DNA of 64,000 nucleotides, from contig JAIOZM010000011.1 in the NCBI GenBank assembly GCA_021740585.1, forward strand, positions 1 to 64,000. Reading direction: 5' to 3'. Made by a program: the position numbers and the translations under genes. Shown here in pieces: positions 7,156 through 15,698 of this stretch (positions within the stretch are counted from its first letter, which is position 1; the number at the start of each line of letters is the position of its first letter). This DNA is from Bacteroidales bacterium. GTDB lineage: Bacteria > Bacteroidota > Bacteroidia > Bacteroidales > GCA-2748055. The notes beneath the pieces are model-generated. The model worked only from the letters and a program-made list of their open reading frames with translations, was not told the DNA's origin and made no database searches.

Positions 7156-9649
7156 AACGATCCCTAAAAATATCCTCCTATTTCTGTTTTTTAGTATAAC
7201 AGTTTTAAGTTCTGCACAAAATACAGACAATACTAAGCTGAAAGTTATGGATTATTCTTTGCCAAAAGAATATACTATAGCTGATATTCAGGTTTCAGGT
7301 GTGGAATTTTTACAAAAAGAAGTCCTGATAAGCCTTTCAGGATTAAAAAAAGGAAGTAAAATTACCGTACCGGGTGATGAAATTACGGATGTGATTCAGA
7401 AATTCTGGAGTCAGGGTCTTTTTGCAGAAGTGGAGATTACGGCAACCAAAATTGAAGATGGGAAGATTTGGCTGGATATTTATCTGAAAGAACGCCCGAG
7501 AATGTCAGCCATGAAAATAGATGGGGTTAGTAAAACAGAATCTCAGGATCTGATGGACAAGTTAAATATAAGGAATGGGAGTCAGGTTACCGACGATATA
7601 CTTAATAATATTACCCGCATAATAAAAGAACATTTTATTGAAAAGGGATTTCTGAATACAGCCGTCATTATCAGCGAAACCCCTGATAGCGTAAGGGTTA
7701 ATATGGTAAAATTAAATGTTAAAGTTGAAAAGAATGACAAAGTAAAGATTGAAGATGTTATTTTTACAGGTAATCAGGCTTTTACCAGTAAAAAGCTGGC
7801 CAGAGTTATGAAAAATACCAGAAAAAAAGACTGGAATATTTTCAAAGGATCTAAATTAATTAAAGCCGACTTCAAGGAAGATAAAACCAGCCTAATTACT
7901 TTTTATAATGAGAACGGATACAGGGATGCAAAAATTCTCGCTGATTCCATCACCGTTTTAAATGAAGAAAGAATCAATTTATACATAAGTCTGGAAGAAG
8001 GCAGCAAGTATTACTTTGGAGATATTAACTGGATAGGGAATACCATTTATCCGGCGGAGGTTTTATCCAGGGTTCTGGGTATAAAAAAAGGAGATGTATT
8101 TGATCAAACCGTACTTGATGAAAGATTGCAGATCGATGAAGATGCTGTAAATTCACTTTATCTTGATCATGGTTACCTTTTCTTTGATATTCAACCGGTG
8201 GAAATCAGGGTTGAAAACGATACCATCGATTTTGAGATGCGAATGTATGAAGGCAAACAAGCCTATATAAACAATGTAATCATTGAAGGGAATACCAAAA
8301 CCAACGAACATGTAATTCGCAGGGAGATCAGGACCAACCCGGGTGATCTTTTCTCGAAAGGAGATATTATAAGATCGGTACGAGAATTAGCCCAGTTGGG
8401 CCATTTCGATCCCGAACAGATTGAACCCGAGCCCATTCCAAATCAGGCTGATGGCACCGTCGATTTGAAATACAAACTGGTGGAAAAGGCTAACGATCAA
8501 TTGGAGGTTTCCGGGGGATGGGGTATGGGAATGCTCGTTGGAACTATTGGTTTGAGATTTTCAAATTTTTCCATTCGTAATACATTTAAATCTAAAATGT
8601 GGAGGCCTGTGCCTTCCGGCGATGGGCAAACGGTTAGCATCAGGGCACAATCGAACGGAAAATATTATCAGTCATATAACTTATCATTCATAGAGCCATG
8701 GTTTGGAGGAAAGAAGCCTAATTCTTTTTCCGTTTCGTTTTACCATACTATAATGAACAATTCTTATAGCTATTACTATACCAGTGGCTATAATGCCGAT
8801 CAGTTTATGAAGATTTCAGGAGCATCCATTGGTCTGGGCCGGAGGCTTAAATGGCCCGATGATTTCTTCACTCTCTATAATGAATTAAGTTATCAAAGAT
8901 ATAACCTGCAGGATTATACAGGATATTTCTTATTTAGCGATGGAAAATCTAATAACCTGAGCGTCAATACAAAAATAGGCAGGAGTTCTGTCGATCAACC
9001 CATTTATCCGCGTCAGGGATCTACATTTACCCTGGGCTTGCAAATTACACCTCCTTTCTCCTTATTAAACGGGAAAGACTATACCTCCATGGATGATGTG
9101 GAAAAGTATAAGTGGATTGAATATCATAAATGGACCTTTAAAGCAGATTGGTATTTAAGTTTGGCAGGGAATTTGGTATTGTATACCCGAGCTCACTTTG
9201 GATATCTTGGACATTACAACAATGATATCGGACCCTCTCCCTTCGAAGGTTTTGATTTAGGTGGCGACGGGCTTACCGGTTACAACTTATACGGAAGGGA
9301 AACCATCGCTTTGCGTGGATATGAAAACAGTTCTTTGACTCCAATAATAAACGGAAATAAATCGGGTAATGTGTACAATAAATATTCCCTCGAAATCAGA
9401 TATCCTTTTACCCTTAATCCTTCAGCTACGGTTTTCGGACTGTTATTCCTTGAAGGGGGTAATGCCTGGTATTCCTTCGACGATTTTAACCCATTCCTCA
9501 TAAAAAGATCTGCCGGAGTTGGTTTGAGAGCATTTCTTCCTATGTTCGGATTGCTTGGGATTGACTGGGGATATGGATTTGATGATATTCCGGGACAACC
9601 TGATGCAAATAAAGGACAATTCCACTTTACTATTGGGCAACAATTTTAG
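7145..9649 (+). CDS. bamA: Outer-membrane protein assembly factor BamA
   Basis: Central component of the machine that folds beta-barrel proteins into the outer membrane. The 834-residue precursor has a signal peptide (cleavage after about residue 25, ...TVLSSAQ), five POTRA-like repeats through about residue 430 (for example YTIADIQVSGVEFL and AYINNVIIEGNTKTNE), and a 16-strand-type barrel from about 450 to the end. The barrel has the loop-6 motif IALRGYENS and ends in a terminal strand with phenylalanine (FHFTIGQQF). It is flanked by uppS upstream and two Skp-like chaperones downstream, the canonical Bacteroidetes order. Confidence 0.96.
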   Translation: MKNKTIPKNILLFLFFSITVLSSAQNTDNTKLKVMDYSLPKEYTIADIQVSGVEFLQKEVLISLSGLKKGSKITVPGDEITDVIQKFWSQGLFAEVEITATKIEDGKIWLDIYLKERPRMSAMKIDGVSKTESQDLMDKLNIRNGSQVTDDILNNITRIIKEHFIEKGFLNTAVIISETPDSVRVNMVKLNVKVEKNDKVKIEDVIFTGNQAFTSKKLARVMKNTRKKDWNIFKGSKLIKADFKEDKTSLITFYNENGYRDAKILADSITVLNEERINLYISLEEGSKYYFGDINWIGNTIYPAEVLSRVLGIKKGDVFDQTVLDERLQIDEDAVNSLYLDHGYLFFDIQPVEIRVENDTIDFEMRMYEGKQAYINNVIIEGNTKTNEHVIRREIRTNPGDLFSKGDIIRSVRELAQLGHFDPEQIEPEPIPNQADGTVDLKYKLVEKANDQLEVSGGWGMGMLVGTIGLRFSNFSIRNTFKSKMWRPVPSGDGQTVSIRAQSNGKYYQSYNLSFIEPWFGGKKPNSFSVSFYHTIMNNSYSYYYTSGYNADQFMKISGASIGLGRRLKWPDDFFTLYNELSYQRYNLQDYTGYFLFSDGKSNNLSVNTKIGRSSVDQPIYPRQGSTFTLGLQITPPFSLLNGKDYTSMDDVEKYKWIEYHKWTFKADWYLSLAGNLVLYTRAHFGYLGHYNNDIGPSPFEGFDLGGDGLTGYNLYGRETIALRGYENSSLTPIINGNKSGNVYNKYSLEIRYPFTLNPSATVFGLLFLEGGNAWYSFDDFNPFLIKRSAGVGLRAFLPMFGLLGIDWGYGFDDIPGQPDANKGQFHFTIGQQF

Positions 9650-9670
9650 AAATATTTAATACATAATGTC

Positions 9671-10183
9671 ATGAAGAAATTAGGATTATTATTTATAGGA
9701 GCAATTATGGCGTTCTCGGTGAATGCCCAAAAATTTGCCTTTGTTGATACTGAGTATATACTTGACAGAATTCCTTCTTATAAGGCTGCACAAGATCAGG
9801 TAGATAAGCTTTCTGCAGAATATGAAAAGGAATTGGAAGCTATGTACAGCGAAGTTGAAACTCTTTACAAGAGTTATCAGAATGAAAAGGTTTTGTTAAC
9901 CGAAGAACAAAGAAGTCAGAAGGAAGATGCTATCATTGCCAAAGAAAAAAGCATTAAAGACCTTCAGCAAAAATATTTTGGACCCGAAGGTGCCGTTTTC
10001 CAAAAACGACAGGAATTGGTAAAACCAATTCAGGATGAGGTGTATCTGGCGGTTAAGGAAATTGCTCTCGAAGGGGGCTATGCCGTTATTTTCGATACCA
10101 GTTCGGGAGCCGGAATCCTTTATGAGAATGCACGTTACAATTTGAGTGATGAGATATTACAAAAGTTAGGATATCAGAATTAA
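9671..10183 (+). CDS. OmpH/Skp family periplasmic chaperone (copy 1)
   Basis: A 170-residue exported protein. The signal peptide ends at ...SVNAQ (about residue 19) and is followed by the OmpH opening KFAFVDTEYILDRIPSYKAAQ. A long charged coiled coil spans about 35-110, and a return strand reads GGYAVIFDTSSGAGILY. Skp proteins are trimers that hold unfolded barrel proteins for BamA, and this gene follows bamA by 21 bases. It is paralogous to the next gene. Confidence 0.92.
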   Translation: MKKLGLLFIGAIMAFSVNAQKFAFVDTEYILDRIPSYKAAQDQVDKLSAEYEKELEAMYSEVETLYKSYQNEKVLLTEEQRSQKEDAIIAKEKSIKDLQQKYFGPEGAVFQKRQELVKPIQDEVYLAVKEIALEGGYAVIFDTSSGAGILYENARYNLSDEILQKLGYQN

Positions 10184-10244
10184 ATATTTACTTTTGTAAA
10201 AATTATTTTTCTTTTAAAATCATTAAAATAAAACAATAAAACCA

Positions 10245-10760
10245 ATGAAAAAGTTCTTTTTTGCATTATTTAGTATTGCTTTACTTAGCTCTGGAATGGC
10301 GTTAAACGCTCAAAATTTGAAATTCGGACATATTGAATCCCAAAGGATAATTGTTCAAATGCCCGAATATACTAAAGCCGGTGACAGTTTAAATGTGGTA
10401 AAAGAAAAATACGATTTGCAACTTGAAAGAATGCAGGTTGAAATAAATAAAAAATACAATGAATTGGTAGAGAATCAGAATGTACTCGATTCACTTATCC
10501 TGGAAAGTATGTTTGCCGAATACCAAAGTATGGGTGAGAGATTGCAGAATTTTCAGGGTCAGGTTCAAACCAAACTCAGAAACCTGGAAGGTGTTCTTTT
10601 AGAAAGCGTAATGGCTAAGCTTGAAACAGCTATTAAATCTGTTGCTGTAGAACTGGATCTTATTTATGTTTTCGACATAAGTGGAAGGAATCCTATATAT
10701 GCTTCACCAAAAAGTGTGGATATCGGACCAATGGTAAAAGAAAAATTAGGTATTCAGTAG
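10245..10760 (+). CDS. OmpH/Skp family periplasmic chaperone (copy 2)
   Basis: A second Skp-like chaperone of 171 residues. The signal peptide ends ...GMALNAQ (about 23) and is followed by NLKFGHIESQRIIVQMPEY, a coiled-coil hairpin and a terminal strand VELDLIYVFDISGRNPIYASP. It probably arose by tandem duplication of the previous gene. Two copies may serve different client sets or form hetero-oligomers (inference). It is the last gene of the envelope operon, with a terminator about 20 bases downstream. Confidence 0.92.
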   Translation: MKKFFFALFSIALLSSGMALNAQNLKFGHIESQRIIVQMPEYTKAGDSLNVVKEKYDLQLERMQVEINKKYNELVENQNVLDSLILESMFAEYQSMGERLQNFQGQVQTKLRNLEGVLLESVMAKLETAIKSVAVELDLIYVFDISGRNPIYASPKSVDIGPMVKEKLGIQ

Positions 10761-10780
10761 AACTTAAAAATAATATTAAT

Positions 10781-10815
10781 AAGACCATTTTGTGAAATCA
10801 GAGTGGTCTTTTTAG
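10781..10815 (+). terminator. Rho-independent terminator after the bamA-skp operon
   Basis: A perfect 7-bp stem AAGACCA/TGGTCTT encloses a 16-base loop and is followed by TTTTT-A. It lies 20 bases after the second skp stop. Confidence 0.75.
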
Positions 10816-10900
10816 TTTCTGGTTTCAAGTTTGCGACTTACCCAACCTGAAACCTCTTAAACCTAAAACTACTTCAACCAGCAACCATCAATTTTTTCCC

Positions 10901-10908
10901 TATCTTTA
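10901..10908 (+). promoter_or_regulatory. Probable -7 element (TATCTTTA) for murI
   Basis: TATCTTTA matches TAnnTTTG except at the last base and ends only five bases before the murI ATG. If used, the mRNA would start at or next to the start codon, so it would be leaderless or nearly so. Confidence 0.35.
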
Positions 10909-10913
10909 CCTAC

Positions 10914-11717
10914 ATGAACAAAACACAGGCTCCCATTGGATTATTTGATTCAGGTGTTGGCGGATTAACCGTAGCTGCAGCAATTAAGCAGGTGCTGCCA
11001 AACGAAAGTATGATTTATTTTGGGGATACTGCACACTTGCCTTATGGAGATAAGTCGAAAGAAACTATTGTGCAATATTCACTTAACATCGCCCAATTCC
11101 TACTTAATAAGGGTTGTAAGATTATTCTCATTGCCTGTAACTCGGCTTCTGCAAATGCCTTTGAGGAAGTAAGAACTTTTGTAGGTGAAAGAGCTGTGGT
11201 ACTTAACGTTATCGACCCCGTTGTTGAATATGTCGGCAATGAGCCTTCCCTCAAAAACATTGGAGTAATTGGTACAAAAGCAACTATAAATTCAGGAAGC
11301 TATTCTAATGGGATTCAAAGTTTAAGACCCGACGTTAATGTTTCTTCACTTGCAACCCCCTTATTTGTTCCAATGATTGAAGAAGGATTTATTTTTGACG
11401 ATATAAGTAATGGCATAATCAGATCCTATCTCTCGAGACCCGAATTAAAAGAGGTAGACAGCTTAATACTTGCTTGTACGCATTATCCTATAATTATGAA
11501 TCAGATTCATCGTTTCTTTAATTTCAGGGTAAACATTATCGATTCTGCCCAAATTGTTGCAGAAAGACTAAAATTTATACTTTCGGAGAAACAATTATTA
11601 AATACATCTGCAAAAGCCAGTCACCAGTTTTTCGTTTCCGATCATACAGATTACTTCGAGATCATAGCAAAGATGTTTTTTGGAGAGAAAATCGTATTGC
11701 AGAGGACTTCCATTTAG
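10914..11717 (+). CDS. murI: Glutamate racemase
   Basis: Converts L-glutamate to D-glutamate for peptidoglycan synthesis. Both catalytic cysteine motifs are present: ACNSASANA near residue 77 and LACTHYPII near 188. The N-terminus has the family opening PIGLFDSGVGGLTV with its catalytic aspartate, and YFGDTAHLPYG follows near 35-45. At 267 residues it is full length. It is preceded by the terminator of the envelope operon, so it probably has its own promoter. Confidence 0.96.
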   Translation: MNKTQAPIGLFDSGVGGLTVAAAIKQVLPNESMIYFGDTAHLPYGDKSKETIVQYSLNIAQFLLNKGCKIILIACNSASANAFEEVRTFVGERAVVLNVIDPVVEYVGNEPSLKNIGVIGTKATINSGSYSNGIQSLRPDVNVSSLATPLFVPMIEEGFIFDDISNGIIRSYLSRPELKEVDSLILACTHYPIIMNQIHRFFNFRVNIIDSAQIVAERLKFILSEKQLLNTSAKASHQFFVSDHTDYFEIIAKMFFGEKIVLQRTSI

Positions 11718-11782
11718 GTGATACGATCTGTATTTTTTTATTCTGTTCACATTAATTATCTTCGTTGAATTCATTAAATAAA

Positions 11783-13159
11783 ATGAAACGAAAAAGTTAT
11801 ATTTTACTTATTATAATTGCCGGGTTTGTTTTATGCTATATGGGTTTTTACAATAATTACCCTTTGTTGCATTCTGATAGCGGAACGTATATAAAATCTG
11901 GCTTTCTTAATCAGGTTCCACCTGACCGGCCATTATTGTACGGACTCTTTATCCGACATATAAGTATGGCAGAATCCTTATACTTTGTCATTCTGGCTCA
12001 GGGAGTCATCCTTTCCTTAGTTGTTTTTTATTATTTCAAATATTTTCTTCCTGAAAAAAAGATTGCCCTTCCTTTCATTTCTTTTATATTCATTATCAGT
12101 TTTTTTACAGGAGCCTCGCTAAATGTAAGTCAACTGATACCCGATATTTTTACCGGAATAACAATACTTAGCCTGGGATTGCTTTTTATGGTCAGGGACT
12201 TGAAAAAAAGGGATCTTATAATCTTATTATTAATCAGTTTTCTGGGCATTGGTGTTCATAATTCTCATCTGCTTATAGCTTTTTCCCTGCTTTTAACATT
12301 TACATTTTTATTTGCAATACCAAAGATCAGGTTGAAATGGACCTTCCTCAGTTGGAGGAGATTACTATTAATGTGGTCACTGATTATCATCACTTATCTC
12401 GGGATGTCAACCATTAATTATTCTTTCGGCAGTGATTTTAAAACTTCGAAAGGAGGTCATGTATTTTTTATGGCTCGTTTGATAGAAATTGGAGTGGTTA
12501 GCGATTATTTAGATAATAACTGCGATAAATACGACTATCGTTTCTGTGAATATAAAGATCAGATTCCATGGGATTTTATCTGGGATTATGAAAACAGCCC
12601 ATTGTATAAGACAGGCGGATGGGAGGCGAATGAAGAGGAATACAAGGAAATTATTCTGGATATTATGACGACACCAAAATATCTTAAAATATTTGTTGTC
12701 AGAGGACTGGAGGCAAGTTTTAAACAGTTTTTCAGTTTTGAAACCGGTAACGCAAAACAAATGTTAGAGGGATCAGCACCTTATGGTGTAATTAGTCGCT
12801 TTTTCCCCGACCAGCTTAAAGAATATGTGGGATCACGACAAAGCGCTAAACAATTGGATTTTCGTTCCCTAAATACATTTCAGTTATACCTAAGCATCTT
12901 TTCTCTATTAGCTGTAATAATATTACTATTTCTTAAATTCCCCTTTAAATGGAAAGTACTTAGTGCTTACATACTCTATTCGGTTTACATAAACGCTGCT
13001 GTATGCGGTGCTATTTCATTCGTTGCACCACGCTACCAGAGCAGAGTAATATGGCTTCTTGTATTGCCGGTAATGCTTACCATTATTGAATTCGGAAAAT
13101 CGGGAAGAGCTATTTTGAATCAGGGAATTGCAGAGTCAGATTCAATAAATAAAGAGTAG
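11783..13159 (+). CDS. Polytopic membrane protein, glycosyltransferase-like (unknown)
   Basis: About 458 residues with roughly ten hydrophobic segments (for example YILLIIIAGFVLCYMGF and LALPFISFIFIISFFTG-like stretches). A periplasmic loop around residues 190-310 is rich in aromatic and acidic residues (EYKDQIPWDFIWDYENSPLY). The N-terminal loop NYPLLHSDSGTYIKSGF, with HSDSGTY after the first helix, resembles the acidic loop of GT-C-type or PMT-like proteins, but I cannot assign a family. The track start is a TTG at 11765; the ATG at 11783 is preferred. A TATCTTCG element lies at 11757-11764. The next gene is a UGM-like flavoprotein, which hints at surface glycan work. Confidence 0.6.
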   Translation: MKRKSYILLIIIAGFVLCYMGFYNNYPLLHSDSGTYIKSGFLNQVPPDRPLLYGLFIRHISMAESLYFVILAQGVILSLVVFYYFKYFLPEKKIALPFISFIFIISFFTGASLNVSQLIPDIFTGITILSLGLLFMVRDLKKRDLIILLLISFLGIGVHNSHLLIAFSLLLTFTFLFAIPKIRLKWTFLSWRRLLLMWSLIIITYLGMSTINYSFGSDFKTSKGGHVFFMARLIEIGVVSDYLDNNCDKYDYRFCEYKDQIPWDFIWDYENSPLYKTGGWEANEEEYKEIILDIMTTPKYLKIFVVRGLEASFKQFFSFETGNAKQMLEGSAPYGVISRFFPDQLKEYVGSRQSAKQLDFRSLNTFQLYLSIFSLLAVIILLFLKFPFKWKVLSAYILYSVYINAAVCGAISFVAPRYQSRVIWLLVLPVMLTIIEFGKSGRAILNQGIAESDSINKE

Positions 13160-13273
13160 GGGATTATGGATTTTTAATTGCAATTCTTTTAGAAATCTAT
13201 TTACTTTTTACTGGAATATGCATTAAACTTACTAAAGAGTTTTAGATTATATTTTTTGTATTTAAATAATAAA

Positions 13274-14710
13274 ATGAAAATTGCTGTAATAGGAGCCGGG
13301 CCGGCCGGATTAACTGCCGCTTATGAACTCTCAAAAGGATTGAAATCAGGACTAGTTGATCAGATTGACCTGTTTGAATTATCTCCTCAGGTGGGAGGGC
13401 TTTCAAAATCTATTGATTTATGGAACCAGCGAGTAGACTTAGGCCCCCACAGGTTTTTTAGTCACGACAGAAGAATCAATGAATTGTGGTTGGAAGTGGT
13501 TGAAAAGGAATATGATATTGTAAACCGGCAAACAAGAATCTTTTACAGGAATAAGTTTTACGATTACCCTTTAAAAGCGACAAATGCACTCAAGAATTTA
13601 GGAATTTTTGAGGCCATACTCTGTGTAATAAGCTATTTTATTCAGAAGCTATTCCCGGTTAAAAATACCGATACTTTTGAATCATGGGTTACCAGGCGCT
13701 TCGGGAAAAGATTATACAAACATTTTTTCAAGTCGTATAGCGAAAAACTTTGGGGCATTAAGTGCGATCAGCTTGATTCAGATTTTGCTTCCCAGAGAAT
13801 TAAAAAATTATCCCTTTTTGAGGCAGTAAAAAATTCACTCTTAAGTTCAAAAAAGAACGTTCATAAAACTTTGGTTGATGAGTTTGCTTTTCCTTTGAAA
13901 GGCACTGGATTTGTTTATGAGAAAATGGCTGCTCTTTTTAAAGAAAATGGAGGAAATATTCATTTTTCAAAGGGTGTTGAGAGGGTTCTTGTTGTTGATA
14001 AAGTTGTGAAAGGTATTGAACTCATAAGTGGTGAGAAACTGGAGTATGAGCATGTAATTTCTACAATGCCACTATCCTTATTGATAAACACCCTTCCCGA
14101 AACTCCATCCCAAATAAGGGAATTGGCGAATAGTTTGAAATTCAGGAATACCATTCTCATATATCTTAGAATCAATAAAACCGATTTGTTCCCTGATCAG
14201 TGGTTGTATATCCACTCTGCTGAATTAAAGACAGGTAGAATTACCAACTTCAGGAATTGGGTCCCTGAACTGTATGGTAATGATGAACATTCTATTGTTT
14301 GTTTGGAATACTGGTTCAATTTTGAGGATAAAGAGTGGAGCATGTCAGATGAAGAACTTATTGAAACTGCTAAACACGAGTTTTCAAATACTGGACTATT
14401 AAAAGATGGTGAAATTCTTGATGGGAAAGTTATCCGCTTACCCCGATGCTATCCGGTTTATTATAAAAATTATAAACAGCAACTAAAGCCCATAGAAACC
14501 TATCTTGACACCATCGGAAACCTTCAGGCAATTGGAAGGTATGGTTCTTATAAGTACAACAATCAGGATCATAGCATTTTTATGGGAATACTTGCTGCTG
14601 AGAATGTGTTGAAGAAAGCCAATCATAATCTTTGGAATATTAACACAGATTATGAATCGTATCAGGAAGAATCTGTTATTACGAAGACCGGTCTCGCCAA
14701 GAATAAATGA
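13274..14710 (+). CDS. FAD-dependent oxidoreductase, UDP-galactopyranose-mutase / amine-oxidase-like
   Basis: A 478-residue flavoprotein. The Rossmann fingerprint is MKIAVIGAGPAGLTAAYELS at the N-terminus, followed by the acidic ribose-binding LFELSPQVGGLSKS and the FAD-contact DLGPHRFFSHDRRINELW. YSEKLWGIKCDQLDSDFASQR near 160-180 resembles UGM-like and protoporphyrinogen-oxidase-like proteins. The C-terminus (LQAIGRYGSYKYNNQDHSIFMG) is the second FAD-binding motif. The exact substrate is unknown; a sugar-nucleotide or isoprenoid role is inferred. The TTG start at 13256 in the track is less likely than the ATG at 13274. Confidence 0.75.
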   Translation: MKIAVIGAGPAGLTAAYELSKGLKSGLVDQIDLFELSPQVGGLSKSIDLWNQRVDLGPHRFFSHDRRINELWLEVVEKEYDIVNRQTRIFYRNKFYDYPLKATNALKNLGIFEAILCVISYFIQKLFPVKNTDTFESWVTRRFGKRLYKHFFKSYSEKLWGIKCDQLDSDFASQRIKKLSLFEAVKNSLLSSKKNVHKTLVDEFAFPLKGTGFVYEKMAALFKENGGNIHFSKGVERVLVVDKVVKGIELISGEKLEYEHVISTMPLSLLINTLPETPSQIRELANSLKFRNTILIYLRINKTDLFPDQWLYIHSAELKTGRITNFRNWVPELYGNDEHSIVCLEYWFNFEDKEWSMSDEELIETAKHEFSNTGLLKDGEILDGKVIRLPRCYPVYYKNYKQQLKPIETYLDTIGNLQAIGRYGSYKYNNQDHSIFMGILAAENVLKKANHNLWNINTDYESYQEESVITKTGLAKNK

Positions 14711-14885
14711 TAAGATTACAGGATAAGTTATATCTGAAATTGGTTATTCCGGTTTAAATTCAATCCTGATACATTTTAGAGCATAATTATAATAAGGGCT
14801 TAACTTTGGAGATGAATTATATATTCAAAAATCGAATAAATTTGACTTGAATAATTGAGAGCTTCCACCCAGACATCCGGTTAAG

Positions 14886-15401
14886 CTATTCATCATACCA
14901 CTTGGCATAAAAAACATAATTATTAGCGATTTTTTCAATCATCTCTTTTGATTGGTCGGGCTCAACTGATTTTATTCTTTTTGCAGGCACACCGGCATAC
15001 AAACTTCCGGGCTCCACTATGGTTCCTGCCAATACCACCGAACCGGCTGCAATTATCGACCCTTCACCAATAACGGCATTATCCAGAATTACAGATCCAA
15101 TACCCAGCAGGCAGTTTTTTTCAATTTTCGCTCCATGGACAACCACATTATGCCCAACCGATACATTATCTCCTATGTCAATAACAGATTTTTCATATAA
15201 AGTATGCAGGGTTGAACCATCCTGAATGTTTACTTTATTTCCTATGCGAATAGAATTTACATCACCCCTGATTACTACTCCATACCAAAGGGAACAATCG
15301 TCGCCCATTACCACGTCGCCAATGATTACTGCATTCTCTGCAAGGAAGCAGTTTTTGCCAAAAACAGGGGTAAAATTCCTTAAGGTTTTAATGATTGCCA
15401 T
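14886..15401 (-). CDS. Gamma-carbonic anhydrase family protein (left-handed beta-helix)
   Basis: A 171-residue hexapeptide-repeat protein of the YrdA/PaaY type. Repeated hexads (VIIGDVVMGDDCSLWYGVVIRGDV, VGHNVVVHGAKIEKNCLLGIGSVIL) form a beta-helix. The metal-binding histidine pattern of gamma-carbonic anhydrases is visible in STLHTLYE and VSVGHNVVVHG. A short C-terminal helix follows. Many such proteins bind zinc or iron, but whether this one hydrates CO2 is uncertain; some relatives are acyltransferases or thioesterases. It is encoded against its neighbours. Confidence 0.85.
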   Translation of the reverse strand: MAIIKTLRNFTPVFGKNCFLAENAVIIGDVVMGDDCSLWYGVVIRGDVNSIRIGNKVNIQDGSTLHTLYEKSVIDIGDNVSVGHNVVVHGAKIEKNCLLGIGSVILDNAVIGEGSIIAAGSVVLAGTIVEPGSLYAGVPAKRIKSVEPDQSKEMIEKIANNYVFYAKWYDE

Positions 15402-15698
15402 ATTTTTTTTAGTTAGTCGAAAAAAAATAGTAAATTATCTAAATATATCTATGTATTTTAAAAACAAAAACTTAGTTTTACTATGTTTTAAAAATGTAAA
15501 ATTAACAGAAATAGCTTAATGATATTAATTATTTTTGTGAAGAAAAAAATTAAATAGTTGAATGATAACTTCCAATAGGACATAAATTTGGAGAGTAAAT
15601 CTGAAAATAAATAGTTTTATTATAGAAATAATCACGGATGCATATAGGCAGATCTTATATGCATTTAATATATACATTCATTTATTTAAATACCTGTT
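15402..15698. promoter_or_regulatory. Intergenic region upstream of korAB with -7 element and a 9-bp inverted repeat
   Basis: A 297-base gene-free, very AT-rich stretch. It holds TATTTTTG (15530-15537, a full TAnnTTTG match on the plus strand). Nearer korA is a perfect inverted repeat ATGCATATA-N9-TATATGCAT at 15638-15664, ending 34 bases before the korA ATG. Arm centres are 18 bases apart, suiting either a dimeric regulator or a leader hairpin. The small ORF at 15226-15519 overlaps the carbonic-anhydrase gene antisense and is a shadow. Confidence 0.5.

Noticed and set aside
15226-15519. Plus-strand ORF of 97 residues
   Set aside because: It is mostly antisense to the gamma-carbonic-anhydrase-like gene and continues into AT-rich intergenic DNA.
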